64,000 nt of DNA, taken from assembly GCA_016946835.1 (NCBI GenBank), contig JACVTC010000092.1:547001-611000 (forward strand), read 5' to 3'. Every line of letters begins with the position of its first letter. Position 1 is the stretch's first letter. Below, one piece after another: positions 1 through 9,698 of the stretch. This DNA comes from Neocallimastix lanati (nom. inval.) (taxonomy: Eukaryota > Neocallimastigomycota > Neocallimastigomycetes > Neocallimastigales > Neocallimastigaceae). The notes beneath the pieces were generated by a model, which saw nothing but the letters and a program-made list of their open reading frames with translations, ran no database searches and was not told where the DNA came from. Made by a program: the position numbers and the translations under genes.

Positions 1-30
1 AATACAAAGGAAAATACAAAAGATTCTGAA

Positions 31-3000
31 ATGAAAAATAATTCAGAAAACAATAATGGAAATAATAATGAAAGTAATAATGAAAATAATAAGAATAATG
101 TAATTAACATAATTGATGAACATAGAAAAATAAATAATGAAAATAATACCAAAGACGTTCTAACACATAGTCAATCTCTCAGTCAAACTAAACAAACCAG
201 AAAAAGAAGTATGACAGATATACAAATGTTAGAACCAGGTAATAAATTTAGTATAATTAAGGAAGCCAACAACTTGTTTCCGAAAATTAGTCTTGCACAA
301 TTACTTTCTATTAGTCCTACTCTTAGGAAGGAATTAGGACAAGGATGTAAGCCAAAAATAGATAATGTATTATGCTCTCTTTATAATATTCCTATTCCAA
401 TCTTTATTGGAAAAACGAAAGAAGTATTTTTAAAAATTCTTTACGATACAGGAGCAAATGTAAATGTTATAACAACAGGATGTTTAAATAAATTTAATGA
501 TGTGAAAATTGAAGAAGATATAATAGAACAAAATATTACTTTAGCAAATGGATCTACAGTACCTACTAAATACTATGTTCCATTGAAAATTAACATTAAT
601 GATTCTTGCAACATTTATGAAAAATTTTATATTATAAATCAAGATAATCCATACTTTGATATTATTTTTGGAAGAAGTATCCAAAAGAAATATAGATTAC
701 TTATTGATCCAGATGATGATTTCATATATCAGAAAACAAGAAAAGGTCTTAAAAAGATAATCCAGATAATTAACTCAAATAATACAAATAATATTCCCTT
801 AATGAATGCTATTTATGTATCTAAAGAAGATGAAGAAATTCGTGAATTTAACTCTACCTTAAACGAAATTCTCAATTCTGTTCCAGATAAAGTTAAATCA
901 AAATTTGAAAGTCTTATTAATCAATACAAAAATTGTATGGCAACATCACTAAGTCAGCTAACAACTGCTAACCTTGAACCACATTCAATAATTACTACTA
1001 CTGAAAAACCTATTAAGCTAAAACCTTATAAATTATCAAAAGAGCATTCTGATATTCTAAAAGAAGAAATTATATCCTTACTTAATAAAGGCTTAATTAT
1101 TCCCTCGCATTCCCCTTGGTCATTTCCTGTTTTATTAGTCAGAAAGAAAAATGGGAAATGGAGACTATGTATAGATTACAGAAGGCTTAATGAAATCACT
1201 ATTAAAGATTCATATGCACTTCCTTTCATCGATGAACTTGTCTCTTCAGTTAGAGGTGCTAAAATATTTTCAGCCCTTGACTTATATTCGGGTTATCACC
1301 AAATCCCAATGAATCCCAGAGATATCGAAAAAACTTCTTTCACAACAAAATTTGGAAACTATAATTTTGTTGTTATGCCTTTCGGTTTAACTAATGCTCC
1401 CGCTACCTTTCAAAGGGAGATGAACAGAATCCTTTTACCCCTCATTGGTAAATGCTTATTCGTTTACATCGATGACATAGTTGTATATTCTACTTCTATT
1501 GAAGAACATCTTGAACATTTAAAACAAGTATTTGAAATATTCTCCAAGTATAATCTCTCCCTCAATCTTCAAAAATGCAAATTTTTCCAAAAATCAATTG
1601 AAGTCTTAGGTCATGTTCTTACCCCTAATGGTTTAAAAACTGTTCCTTCTAAAGTTCAAAGTATAGCCCTTTGGGAAGCTCCCAAAAATGTTAATGAGCT
1701 CAGGTCCTTCCTTGGTCTTGCTAGTTATTACAGAAAATTTATACAAAATTTCTCTATAAGAGCTGACTCTCTTTTTAAACTACTTAAGAAAAATCAACCA
1801 TATATATGGACTTCTGATCGTAATGAAGCTTTTGAAGACATACGTCACTGTTTATTGTCTGACCCTATATTATGTTATCCTGACTTTGATAAAGAATTTA
1901 TTGTTAGAACAGACGCCTCTACTCAAGGTATCGGTGCTGTCCTCTTACAGGTGGAGGAAGACAAATTGGAACACCCAATTTGTTGTGTAAGTCGTACTTT
2001 ATCACCTCCAGAAAGAAATTACTCTGTAACTGATCTTGAAGGTTTGGCTATTAATTACGCAATCCAAAAATTCCGTCAGTACTTAATTAGTAACAAGAAA
2101 CCAACTACATTCATTACGGATCATAAACCACTCTTAGGATTTTACAAAAATACTATTCCAAATAAAGGAAGACACATGCGTTGGATAGAAGAATTTAACA
2201 AATATAAAATTGAACTAAAATATGAAAAAGGAAAGAAAAATGTTTTCGCAGACGCTCTTTCAAGACTACCTTCAAAAGACAGCGAAGATATTATAAAATG
2301 TATTAATACAATTTTAGCTGATCTTAATCCAAAAGATTTAAACCTACCAGAAGGAATAATCAAATACTTCACTAAGAATTATCAAGTTGTTGATAACACC
2401 TTATATTATAAGAAAGATGATACTTATTTAAAAGTTATCTACCGTGATGAAGACAAAAAGGATATAATTAATCGTGCTCATTCTGTAGGACATGAAGGAG
2501 CCGAAAAAACTGTAAACAGAATACTAAATTCATATTATTGGCCCGGCATTTGGAATGACGTTAGGATGTGGATCAAATCTTGCAGAAAATGTCAACTTTG
2601 TAGACCAAAACCAATCCCGAAAAACACTGCAGATAATGTAACACCAGTTGAACAACCATTTACTCGTGTTGGACTTGATACGATTGGTCCTCTTCCAATT
2701 ACTAAAAATGGAAATATGTATATTATTACATTGGTTGACTACTTCACAAAATGGGTTGAAGCTAAAGCCATTCCAAACACAAAGACTGAAGAAGTTATAA
2801 AATTTTTAACTGAAGTTATATCAAGACATGGTCCTCCAGAAATAATTGTTACAGATAATGGAAGTTCGTTCGCATCAGATATTACTAAAATGATGATCGA
2901 TCTTTATGGGTCATGGGTGCACTTTGTATCTCCACATCATCCAGAATCAAATGGTATGATTGAAAACCGTAATAGAGAAGTAGAGAAAATTCTAAGACTC

Positions 3001-3528
3001 TTAGTTGAAAACGAAAGTGAATGGGATGAATATTTACCATCCGCACTTTGGGCTCTTAGAACAACAAAAAATTCCAAAACAAAATTTAGCAGCTTTGAAT
3101 TACTTTATGGGAGAAAAGACACCTGGCCATTAGAAGTAATGTTTCCAGATATTTACAAAGATCCAAACGAAACAGATGAAGAATATATTTTTAGAAGATT
3201 CCTAAGACATCAGAATTGGGTGAAACAAGCAACAGAATATTCGGATTACGCAAATCAATATTGGGAACATCGCATTATACTATCGAAATCACTAAAGAAA
3301 AATTATAAACCCGGAGATTATGTGATGATAAGATTAATTGGAAGAAGTAAGTTAAATCCTTACTTTTATGGACCATATAAAGTAGTTAACAAACAAAAAT
3401 TCAATACAGTTGTCCTCGAAGATCCTCAAACAGGAAAACTTCTTGATCGAAATGTACATATTAAAAATGTTTTTCCTTATATCATTCCAGAAAAAGAATT
3501 AACTTCAAGGGACGAAGATCAATCTTAA
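31..3528 (+). CDS. pol: Element A Pol polyprotein (protease-RT-RNase H-integrase)
   Basis: A 1165-residue Ty3/gypsy Pol. The N-terminal 100 residues are Asn/Glu-rich and low in complexity, followed by a short domain around SLAQLLSISPTLRKEL (about 85-105) shared by all lineage 2 elements here. The aspartic protease has a canonical DTGA at about 139. Reverse transcriptase runs from about 330 to 560 with YIDD near 480. RNase H begins at RTDAS near 628. Integrase has an H-H-C-C zinc finger (HEGAEKT, then CRKCQLC) near 815-860, and the acidic triad near LDTIG (883), TDNGS (942) and the E of ENRN (about 975), then a GPY-type C-terminal module. No chromodomain follows. The first Met is used as start, but in this lineage Pol is probably entered by -1 recoding from gag, which lies upstream of the window, so the true start is likely further left. 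Confidence 0.93.
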   Translation: MKNNSENNNGNNNESNNENNKNNVINIIDEHRKINNENNTKDVLTHSQSLSQTKQTRKRSMTDIQMLEPGNKFSIIKEANNLFPKISLAQLLSISPTLRKELGQGCKPKIDNVLCSLYNIPIPIFIGKTKEVFLKILYDTGANVNVITTGCLNKFNDVKIEEDIIEQNITLANGSTVPTKYYVPLKININDSCNIYEKFYIINQDNPYFDIIFGRSIQKKYRLLIDPDDDFIYQKTRKGLKKIIQIINSNNTNNIPLMNAIYVSKEDEEIREFNSTLNEILNSVPDKVKSKFESLINQYKNCMATSLSQLTTANLEPHSIITTTEKPIKLKPYKLSKEHSDILKEEIISLLNKGLIIPSHSPWSFPVLLVRKKNGKWRLCIDYRRLNEITIKDSYALPFIDELVSSVRGAKIFSALDLYSGYHQIPMNPRDIEKTSFTTKFGNYNFVVMPFGLTNAPATFQREMNRILLPLIGKCLFVYIDDIVVYSTSIEEHLEHLKQVFEIFSKYNLSLNLQKCKFFQKSIEVLGHVLTPNGLKTVPSKVQSIALWEAPKNVNELRSFLGLASYYRKFIQNFSIRADSLFKLLKKNQPYIWTSDRNEAFEDIRHCLLSDPILCYPDFDKEFIVRTDASTQGIGAVLLQVEEDKLEHPICCVSRTLSPPERNYSVTDLEGLAINYAIQKFRQYLISNKKPTTFITDHKPLLGFYKNTIPNKGRHMRWIEEFNKYKIELKYEKGKKNVFADALSRLPSKDSEDIIKCINTILADLNPKDLNLPEGIIKYFTKNYQVVDNTLYYKKDDTYLKVIYRDEDKKDIINRAHSVGHEGAEKTVNRILNSYYWPGIWNDVRMWIKSCRKCQLCRPKPIPKNTADNVTPVEQPFTRVGLDTIGPLPITKNGNMYIITLVDYFTKWVEAKAIPNTKTEEVIKFLTEVISRHGPPEIIVTDNGSSFASDITKMMIDLYGSWVHFVSPHHPESNGMIENRNREVEKILRLLVENESEWDEYLPSALWALRTTKNSKTKFSSFELLYGRKDTWPLEVMFPDIYKDPNETDEEYIFRRFLRHQNWVKQATEYSDYANQYWEHRIILSKSLKKNYKPGDYVMIRLIGRSKLNPYFYGPYKVVNKQKFNTVVLEDPQTGKLLDRNVHIKNVFPYIIPEKELTSRDEDQS

Positions 3529-3540
3529 CCGCCGAGGAAT

Positions 3541-4031
3541 TGATAAATAACAAAATTAATAAATCTTGAAAATTTATTATACATAAAATCAAAACTAACC
3601 TTAGCCAAGTTTAATAATAATTTAATAAAATAAAAAAAAATTAATTAATTAATTAATTAAAACAAATAAATTACACTTAAAAATTACATTAATACTCAGA
3701 TATGAAAGAAATATTATATATTTTTCAAAATAAAAATATTAAGATTAAATTTAAAATAAAATAATTAGTTTTAATAATTAGTTTTATAATAATTTTTATA
3801 ATTAATTTTATAATTAAATAATAATTTTATAATAACAAAATTTATTAATTTAAATAACAAAATATTTTTAATTATTTTTATAATAAACAAATTTATTTAT
3901 TTTATTATTAAATATTTATTTTATTATTAATTTTATTACTTTTATTTTATTTAATTATTCTTTTTATTTATAAATTATAAATAGTTTAATTTTAAAGAAA
4001 AATATAAATACTTGTAAATATTTCATGTAAA

Positions 4032-4068
<37 letters not shown>

Positions 4069-4302
4069 TAATTTTATAATTTTAATAATCACTTTAAATT
4101 TTGTAATGTTTAATAAATTTTAATAAAAGATTTATAAAATAAAATATTAGAAAACAAGTGTTCTAATAAACCAAATTTTTAGTGTTATTTTTAATAAAAC
4201 ATTTTTAATTCATAAATAACTTATACAGTTATTATTAAAATAAATTGAAATTATCACTTTTTAATTCTATATTAAAATTAAGATAATTTCTAAAATTTAT
4301 CA
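3541..4302 (+). repeat. 3' LTR of element A
   Basis: 762 bp, bounded by TGATAAAT and ATTTATCA, an 8-bp perfect terminal inverted repeat. It begins right after the purine-containing tract that follows pol. A TATA-like sequence (AAATATAAATA, about 4002-4012) lies in the middle, in the usual promoter position. An ATT microsatellite occurs near 4036-4065. The LTR is followed by GTTG and then the next LTR. Confidence 0.88.
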
Positions 4303-4306
4303 GTTG

Positions 4307-5143
4307 TGGTAAAGAACGAACATATAATGGATTATTAATTAGAATTTCAACTTACTTTAGAATCCATTATATTATTCTTTACTTAATATTACTTTACTAT
4401 ATTTTCTATACTAAAATATTTTCTAAATATATTTTTTTATTATATTTTTATTAAAAGTTTCTAAAATATTATCAATAATTTTATATTTTTATTATTAATA
4501 TCAATATCTATAATTTAACCTCAAATTTTATTATTTTATTAAAGTGTTTATTATCAATATTAATATTTTATTTTTATTTTCAAATATATTATTATATTAT
4601 TATTATATTGTATCAATATTAAACTTGTATTCTTTTTAGTATTTTATTTTATTTTTAAATTGATTATTTTATATTTTTATTCCCCACAAATAAAATCAAA
4701 TCTTAATTGATTAATAATAAATATTAAATATATTATAGTTTTTAAATTTATTTTATATAAAATATAAGAATATTATATTAACATTCTTGATTAAAATAAC
4801 TTTATTTTTCTGTAAAATCTTTTTAAATTTTGTTTGTTACTTTTCGTATATATTAAATAATTTAGTTTTAGTATATGAAAAATAATATAAAATTATATAA
4901 ACAAAATTTATTAAAATAAAAATACTTATGAATTAGTTAATTTAAATTAATATAAAATTTTAAGTAATTAGTAATAGTAAATATTTTTTTTTAAATATGA
5001 TAATAAAATGTAGAAAGCTTTACATATTTATTTTTTTTCAAAAAGTATAAATAAGTGAAGTTTTTCAATAATTAAAATGTAGACAGAAAAATATTAAAAG
5101 TAAATAATTAAATAAAAATTCTAATAAAACCCGAACCATAACA
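4307..5143 (+). repeat. Solo LTR 1 (TGGTAAAG type)
   Basis: 837 bp starting TGGTAAAGAACG and ending GAACCATAACA, flanked on both sides by GTTG (4303-4306 and 5144-5147), a clean 4-bp target duplication. No internal region, so this is a solo LTR. Its first 75 bp form an imperfect long hairpin (GTAAAGAA at the edge pairs with TTCTTTAC near 4373-4381). A TATA-like AAGTATAAATAAG lies near 5042-5055. Termini resemble the LTR of element J. Confidence 0.82.
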
Positions 5144-5147
5144 GTTG

Positions 5148-6127
5148 TGTGTAAGAAATAATAATTATTTACTAATAAATAATTATTATTTCTTAGTCTT
5201 TATAATTATTGATAATAATTATAAATTTATTTAAATTATAATTAATTCATACATTGAGATATTATTATCAAATTTATTATAATTGTAATTATTCATACAC
5301 TTAAATAATATTAGAAAATTTATTTAAATAATTATTATATGCACACTTATTAATATTATTAATTTTATTTAGTTATTCATTTAATTATCAAGTTAATGTA
5401 AACATTAGTTTTATTTATTTTTTACATTGTACATTTAAAAGAACAATTAATAAGTTTCTGTATTTTTTATAATTCTGTATTCTAGTTTAAAGATAGTTTT
5501 ATGTTAATAAGTTTAGATTAGATTTTAAAAATAATATTTAGAAAGATAGAATAGAATAATTTAGATCATTCCGGTTATTATTGATTTTTCCTTTTATTAG
5601 ATGATCTAAATTAAAATTTAGGAAATCGATATATTAAGGTTTTATCCAAATATAAAATAATATATTTGGTTTTACTTAATATATACGATGATCGATATGA
5701 ATAGAATATCGATCAAAAAACTTATCTAGTTTTTTCTTCTAATCTTTTTCTAGATAAGATATTTTTTAAGATTAGAAAACCTTTTTATTTAACCTTATTT
5801 CCATAAAAAAATATAAATAAGGCTCTTGATTTCCCTTTAAGAAATCAAGAGTTATTATTATAAAAATATAGTTATAATAATAGCAATTTTATATTTTAAA
5901 CTTTAATAAATTAATAAAACATTTTATTCAAAAACATATTTTTTAAAACCAAATTTATATAAATATTCCTTCTTTTACATTTTGTGTTGTTATTATAATT
6001 AATTTTATAATAAACTCTCTTTTTAGGTAATATTTTTATTTTTATTTTATTTCTCAACTTAATGAATTAGTCATTAAGTTGAAGTTAATAATCATATTTA
6101 GTGATAGAACTTAGTATGATTATTACA
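5148..6127 (+). repeat. Solo LTR 2 (family of element B)
   Basis: About 980 bp, starting TGTGTAAGAAAT and ending TTATTACA like the LTRs of B. It shares with B the blocks GATCGATATG, ATCGATCAAAAAACTTATCTAG, the TATA region and the CTCTTGA...AAGAGTTATTATTATA segment, with clear divergence, so it is an older relative. The edge carries a perfect 20-bp inverted repeat (5152-5171 with 5176-5195, 4-base loop). Left flank is GTTG; on the right only TTG separates it from the next LTR. The right end is set by similarity to B and is less certain than the left. Confidence 0.72.
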
Positions 6128-6130
6128 TTG

Positions 6131-6812
6131 TGATACGGAACTAACTAATAATTCGTATTATACTATTGGAAATTATAATTAAGTTTAATAACTTTATGTA
6201 TTAAATATTTTAAACTATTTTTATAATTCCAAAATTTTATTCTTAATTTAAAATAATTATATAAATTATCAAATTAAATTGATTAATGACTAATTATTAA
6301 AAAATTATTATTTAATTAAATTGATTAATGACTAATTAATAAAAAATCATTATTTAATTAAATTGATTAATGACTAATTATTAAATAATTATTATCTTAT
6401 ATTAATTAAATTGTTTTATTATTATATTTAATTATTATTAATATTAAATTGTTTCAAGAATTATATTATCAAAAATATTACCAATAATTTTATTGTTAAA
6501 TTTTTTAATTTTATCATTAATAATATTTGTCATTAAAGATAATATTAATTATATTAGTATTAATATTTTTATTATTAAAATAACTCTTAAAAAATATTAT
6601 TTAAAATCACATGTAATAATTATACTAATAAGAATTAAAATAATTTAAATTATTATAAAAATTCATGTAGTAAAAAAGTATAAAAGAAAAAGAAAATACT
6701 TAATAAAAAAATTAGGAGTTAAAAAAAATAAAAAAAACTGGAAATTGAAATTAAATTATTAACTAATATATTATTTTCATTTTTTTTTGAAGTTTATTGT
6801 GTACCTGCACCA
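6131..6812 (+). repeat. Solo LTR 2b (TGATAC type)
   Basis: 682 bp between TGATACGG and CCTGCACCA. Preceded by ATTG/TTG and followed by GTTG (6813-6816). It contains three tandem copies of a roughly 52-bp AT-rich unit (ATTAAATTGATTAATGACTAATTA...) around 6270-6390. No coding capacity. Boundaries come from the TG/CA ends and the spacing to its neighbours, so confidence is moderate. Confidence 0.6.
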
Positions 6813-6816
6813 GTTG

Positions 6817-7536
6817 TGATACAAGATGAAAAGAAAAATAATGATACTTTAAAATTATTATTAAATTATATTAATTATATAAAGTTTGTAAAATATATAT
6901 TATTATAAAATTAATTATATAAAAATGATGAATTATATTAATTATAAATCATATAAAATAATATTATTATAGTATAAAATTTAATTATTATAATATAAAC
7001 TTTTATATTAATGTTTATATAAAATATAATAATTATGATTTAATATAGAGATAATAATTATAAAAAAAAATATATAAAAATATTATTAAAAAAAAAAAAA
7101 AAAACTTGTTATAAATTATTGATATATGTTAATTAGTAATAGTTGATTTAATGTTAATAAATTATTGATATATGTTAATTAGTAATAGTTGATTTAATAT
7201 AAGAAAAATGTTTTAATTAGTTAAGATAGTAGTTTAGTTATTAGTTTTAATAAAATTAGTTGTTTAAGTAATTAATTGTAGAATATTATAATTAAATTAT
7301 AATTATTAATAGTTAATTAATATGATAAAAATAAAAATAAAAATAAAATAAAATAAAATAAAATAAAATAAAATAAAATAAAAATAAAATATTACAAAAC
7401 AAATATCCTAAAATAAAAATTTTAAATAATTAAATAAAATAATTAATATTATTATTAGAATATATAATTTAATACAATTCCCCAGTGTAGCGCCCAAAAC
7501 TATTGTAAATACGAATATTTAAAATATATCGTATCA
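6817..7536 (+). repeat. Solo LTR 3 (TGATAC type)
   Basis: 720 bp between TGATACAAG and TCGTATCA, a 6-bp terminal inverted repeat (TGATAC/GTATCA), flanked by GTTG on both sides (6813-6816, 7537-7540). It includes an internal duplication of about 50 bp (AAATTATTGATATATGTTAATTAG, near 7112-7200), an A run and an (AAAAT)n tract near 7326-7386. The end segment with ATTCCCCAGTGTAGCG resembles the sequence close to the right edge of the window. Confidence 0.75.
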
Positions 7537-7540
7537 GTTG

Positions 7541-8541
7541 TGTGTAAGAATCTATAATTATTTTTAACAAAATAATTATATTTTCTTAGTTAGGTTATAA
7601 TTAATATAACTTTTATTTAACTCATATTTCATTTATACAATTAATTATAATTAATAATGTATTTAATTATATATTAAAATTTTATTTAGTTTAATATTAA
7701 AAATTTATTTAATCAAATAATTTTTATACATTTAAAATAATATTAAATTTATTTAATTATTCACTTAATTATTAAATTTATTAGTTTTAGTTTTCTCTCA
7801 CTTATTAAATCATAAACTAAAACACTATTCTGTATTTTATCATGTATTCTGTATTCTATCATGTATTCTGTATTGTATTAATCATGTATTTTATTATTAA
7901 TGTATTGTTTTATATTTTTTATGTAAAGTTCTATAAAATAGAACTAAATAGATTAAATTTTAAATTTTATGATCGAAATAATTTTCATTATTTTATTCTT
8001 TTATTTTCGATCATTATATTAGATTAAGTAATCGGTTAATTAAGGTTTTTCCAATTACTTCTTAAAAGTAATCGGTTTTACTTAATTAACGCGACGATCG
8101 ATATGGATAGAATATCGATCAAAAAACTTATCTAGGTTTTTCTTCTAGTCTTTTCCTAGATAAGAGATTTGTTAAGATTAGAACCCCTTTTGATTTTAAC
8201 CTTATTTTGACAAAAAAGTATAAATAAGGCTCTTGAGTTCTCTTTGAGAAATCAAGAGTTATTATTATAACAATTATAATATAATAATAATAACAATAAG
8301 TTTTAACATTTAAAATTTTTAATAAATAATAAAACAAATTATTTTAATAAAACAAATTTTATAATTAAAACTTTTCCTTATCAATTTTAGTGTTTCGTCT
8401 ATTATAATTCGTTATAATAAACTCGATAATTAGAAAGAACCATAGGTAAGTATGATTCTTTTCTAAACCTTTAATATTAGCAGTTAGAGCTAATATTAAT
8501 GATTAATAATTTAATTATAAATTTTTAATTAAATTATTACA
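7541..8541 (+). repeat. 5' LTR of element B
   Basis: Starts TG(TG)TAAGAATC and ends AAATTATTACA. The first 50 bp form a hairpin (TATAATTATTTT pairing with AAAATAATTATA). The body has the TATA box at 8219 and a second hairpin, CTCTTGA...TCAAGAG, directly before the self-primer. A strong splice-donor-like ATAGGTAAGTATG occurs near 8451. The short reading frames that cross the LTR are AT-rich noise. Confidence 0.92.
8219..8265 (+). promoter_or_regulatory. TATA box and self-primer segment of element B
   Basis: TATAAATA (8219-8226) is followed about 28-35 bases later by AAGAGTTATTAT (8254-8265). This 12-mer is the exact reverse complement of the 12 bases just after the LTR (8542-8553). A transcript starting near 8250 would carry it at its 5' end, as in fission yeast Tf1, where the first bases of the mRNA anneal to the primer site. 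The position after the TATA box is seen; transcription start is inferred. Confidence 0.75.
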
Positions 8542-8553
8542 ATAATAACTCTT
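8542..8553 (+). other. Self-priming primer-binding site of element B
   Basis: ATAATAACTCTT directly follows the 5' LTR and pairs perfectly with 8254-8265. No TGG, the complement of tRNA CCA, is present at this spot, whereas the lineage 2 elements here have TGGTGGAGA at the equivalent position. Confidence 0.78.
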
Positions 8554-8924
8554 CTTAGTATAGTTTAATAGAATAGTTAATTAATTTAATAATATAATTA
8601 ATTTCTAGAATCAAGTAGTACAAAATAATTTAGTGTAGTACAATAAAAATTTTTATGATTAATAATAAATAAAATAATATAAATTATATAGAATAATCTA
8701 GAAATTAAAAAAATAAATTAATATATAGTAAATAAATTAAATATTAAAATATAAGTAGATAATATTAGTAAATCAGATCAAAAATCATCAATTAATAATT
8801 TAGTATAGAAATTATAAGAATAAATTAATATAAACCATAAATTAAATATTAAAAAATAAGTAAATAGTAATAATTAGTTGGATAAATAATTAAAATCATA
8901 AAAATTTAAAAGAATAGATATATA

Positions 8925-9192
8925 GTAATAAATAATAATAAATAATAATAAATAATAATAAATAATAATAAATAATAATAAATAATAATAAATAATACTA
9001 AATAATACTAAATAATAATAAATAATAATAAATAATAAATAATAATAAATAATAATAAATAATAATAAATAATAAATAATAATAAATAATAATAAATAAT
9101 AAATAATAATAAATAATAATAAATAATAATAAATAATAATAAATAATAATAGTAAATAATAAATGATAAATGATAAATGATAAATGATAAAT
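8925..9192 (+). repeat. AAT/AATA microsatellite in the leader of B
   Basis: About 270 bp of AATAATAATA and AATAATAAAT repeats ending in several AAATGAT units. It lies inside the untranslated leader between the LTR and gag, so it was probably carried or expanded after insertion. No coding role; the reading frames through it are repetitive Tyr/Ile strings. Confidence 0.9.
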
Positions 9193-9377
9193 AATAAAAA
9201 AAATTAAACAACAATAAATAGCAATAATAAAATAAATAATAACAATAATAAGAACACATAAATACACTAACATATGTTTACATGATTTTAGGGAAATAGA
9301 ACTGGAAGAAGTAGGCCAAGGAAACAATATAGAAGAACCAAGACTTAGTACAGACCTTAGAAGCAGAAGTGTGTTAG

Positions 9378-9600
9378 CATCTAGGTAACAGTTTCCGGAT
9401 TAAGTTTATCTGTCACAGGCAGCGATCTGGGCAGCTCTGGACTGGCCTATCCGATGTGTGGTAGGTTGCAATCGTGGTGTACGCGGGAACATGACACCAG
9501 TAATAGGCAAGCTGCTCCCGTCATTAAGTACATACTACTGTTTACTGCTAACGTGCTTCTGGAAAATCGTCTGGAAATGCTTGAGTATTTTCTTATTCAA
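9378..9600 (+). other. GC-rich leader RNA domain of element B
   Basis: A sharp island of balanced composition in an AT-rich leader, about 100-300 bases before gag. It contains TTTCCGGATTAAGTTTATC (9392-9410), CTCTGGACTG (9435-9444), ATGACACC (9491-9498), TAATAGGCAAGCTG and CTGGAAATGCT. The first three recur in the leader of element F and the last three, in similar form, in J. Shared sequence in the leaders of different lineages suggests a cis-acting RNA (packaging, translation or splicing). The function is not known to me. Confidence 0.7.
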
Positions 9601-9698
9601 CTGTTTTCTTTCGCCAAAACTTCCTAACTATGACCTTATAATCATAATAAACATATATATATATTTCATAGTTAATATAATTTATAATTTATGTAAAA

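Larger units (their letters stand above)
1..4302 (+). mobile_element. Element A: 3' part of a Ty3/gypsy LTR retrotransposon (lineage 2)
   Basis: The window opens inside this element. Seen: a pol gene, a short purine-containing tract just before 3541 and a 3' LTR that starts TGATAAAT and ends ATTTATCA. The gag gene, primer site and 5' LTR lie outside the window, so LTR divergence and target duplication cannot be read. The sequence right after the LTR is GTTG, the first link of a chain of end-to-end LTRs. The part present looks whole. Pol is closest to that of element E, from the shared protease and integrase wording, and has no chromodomain. Confidence 0.93.

Noticed and set aside
7842-8337. 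Small reading frames in the B LTRs (also at 14041-14536)
   Set aside because: They occur because both LTR copies are identical, encode AT-driven Tyr/Ile/Phe strings and overlap the TATA box and self-primer. No family resemblance.
8925-9192. CRISPR-like array
   Set aside because: Repeats are simple AAT/AATA units without spacers of unique sequence, in a eukaryotic retroelement leader.
8998-9327. Hydrophobic minus-strand frames of Tyr/Leu/Ile repeats
   Set aside because: Direct translation of the AATAATA microsatellite in the leader of B; not a membrane protein gene.
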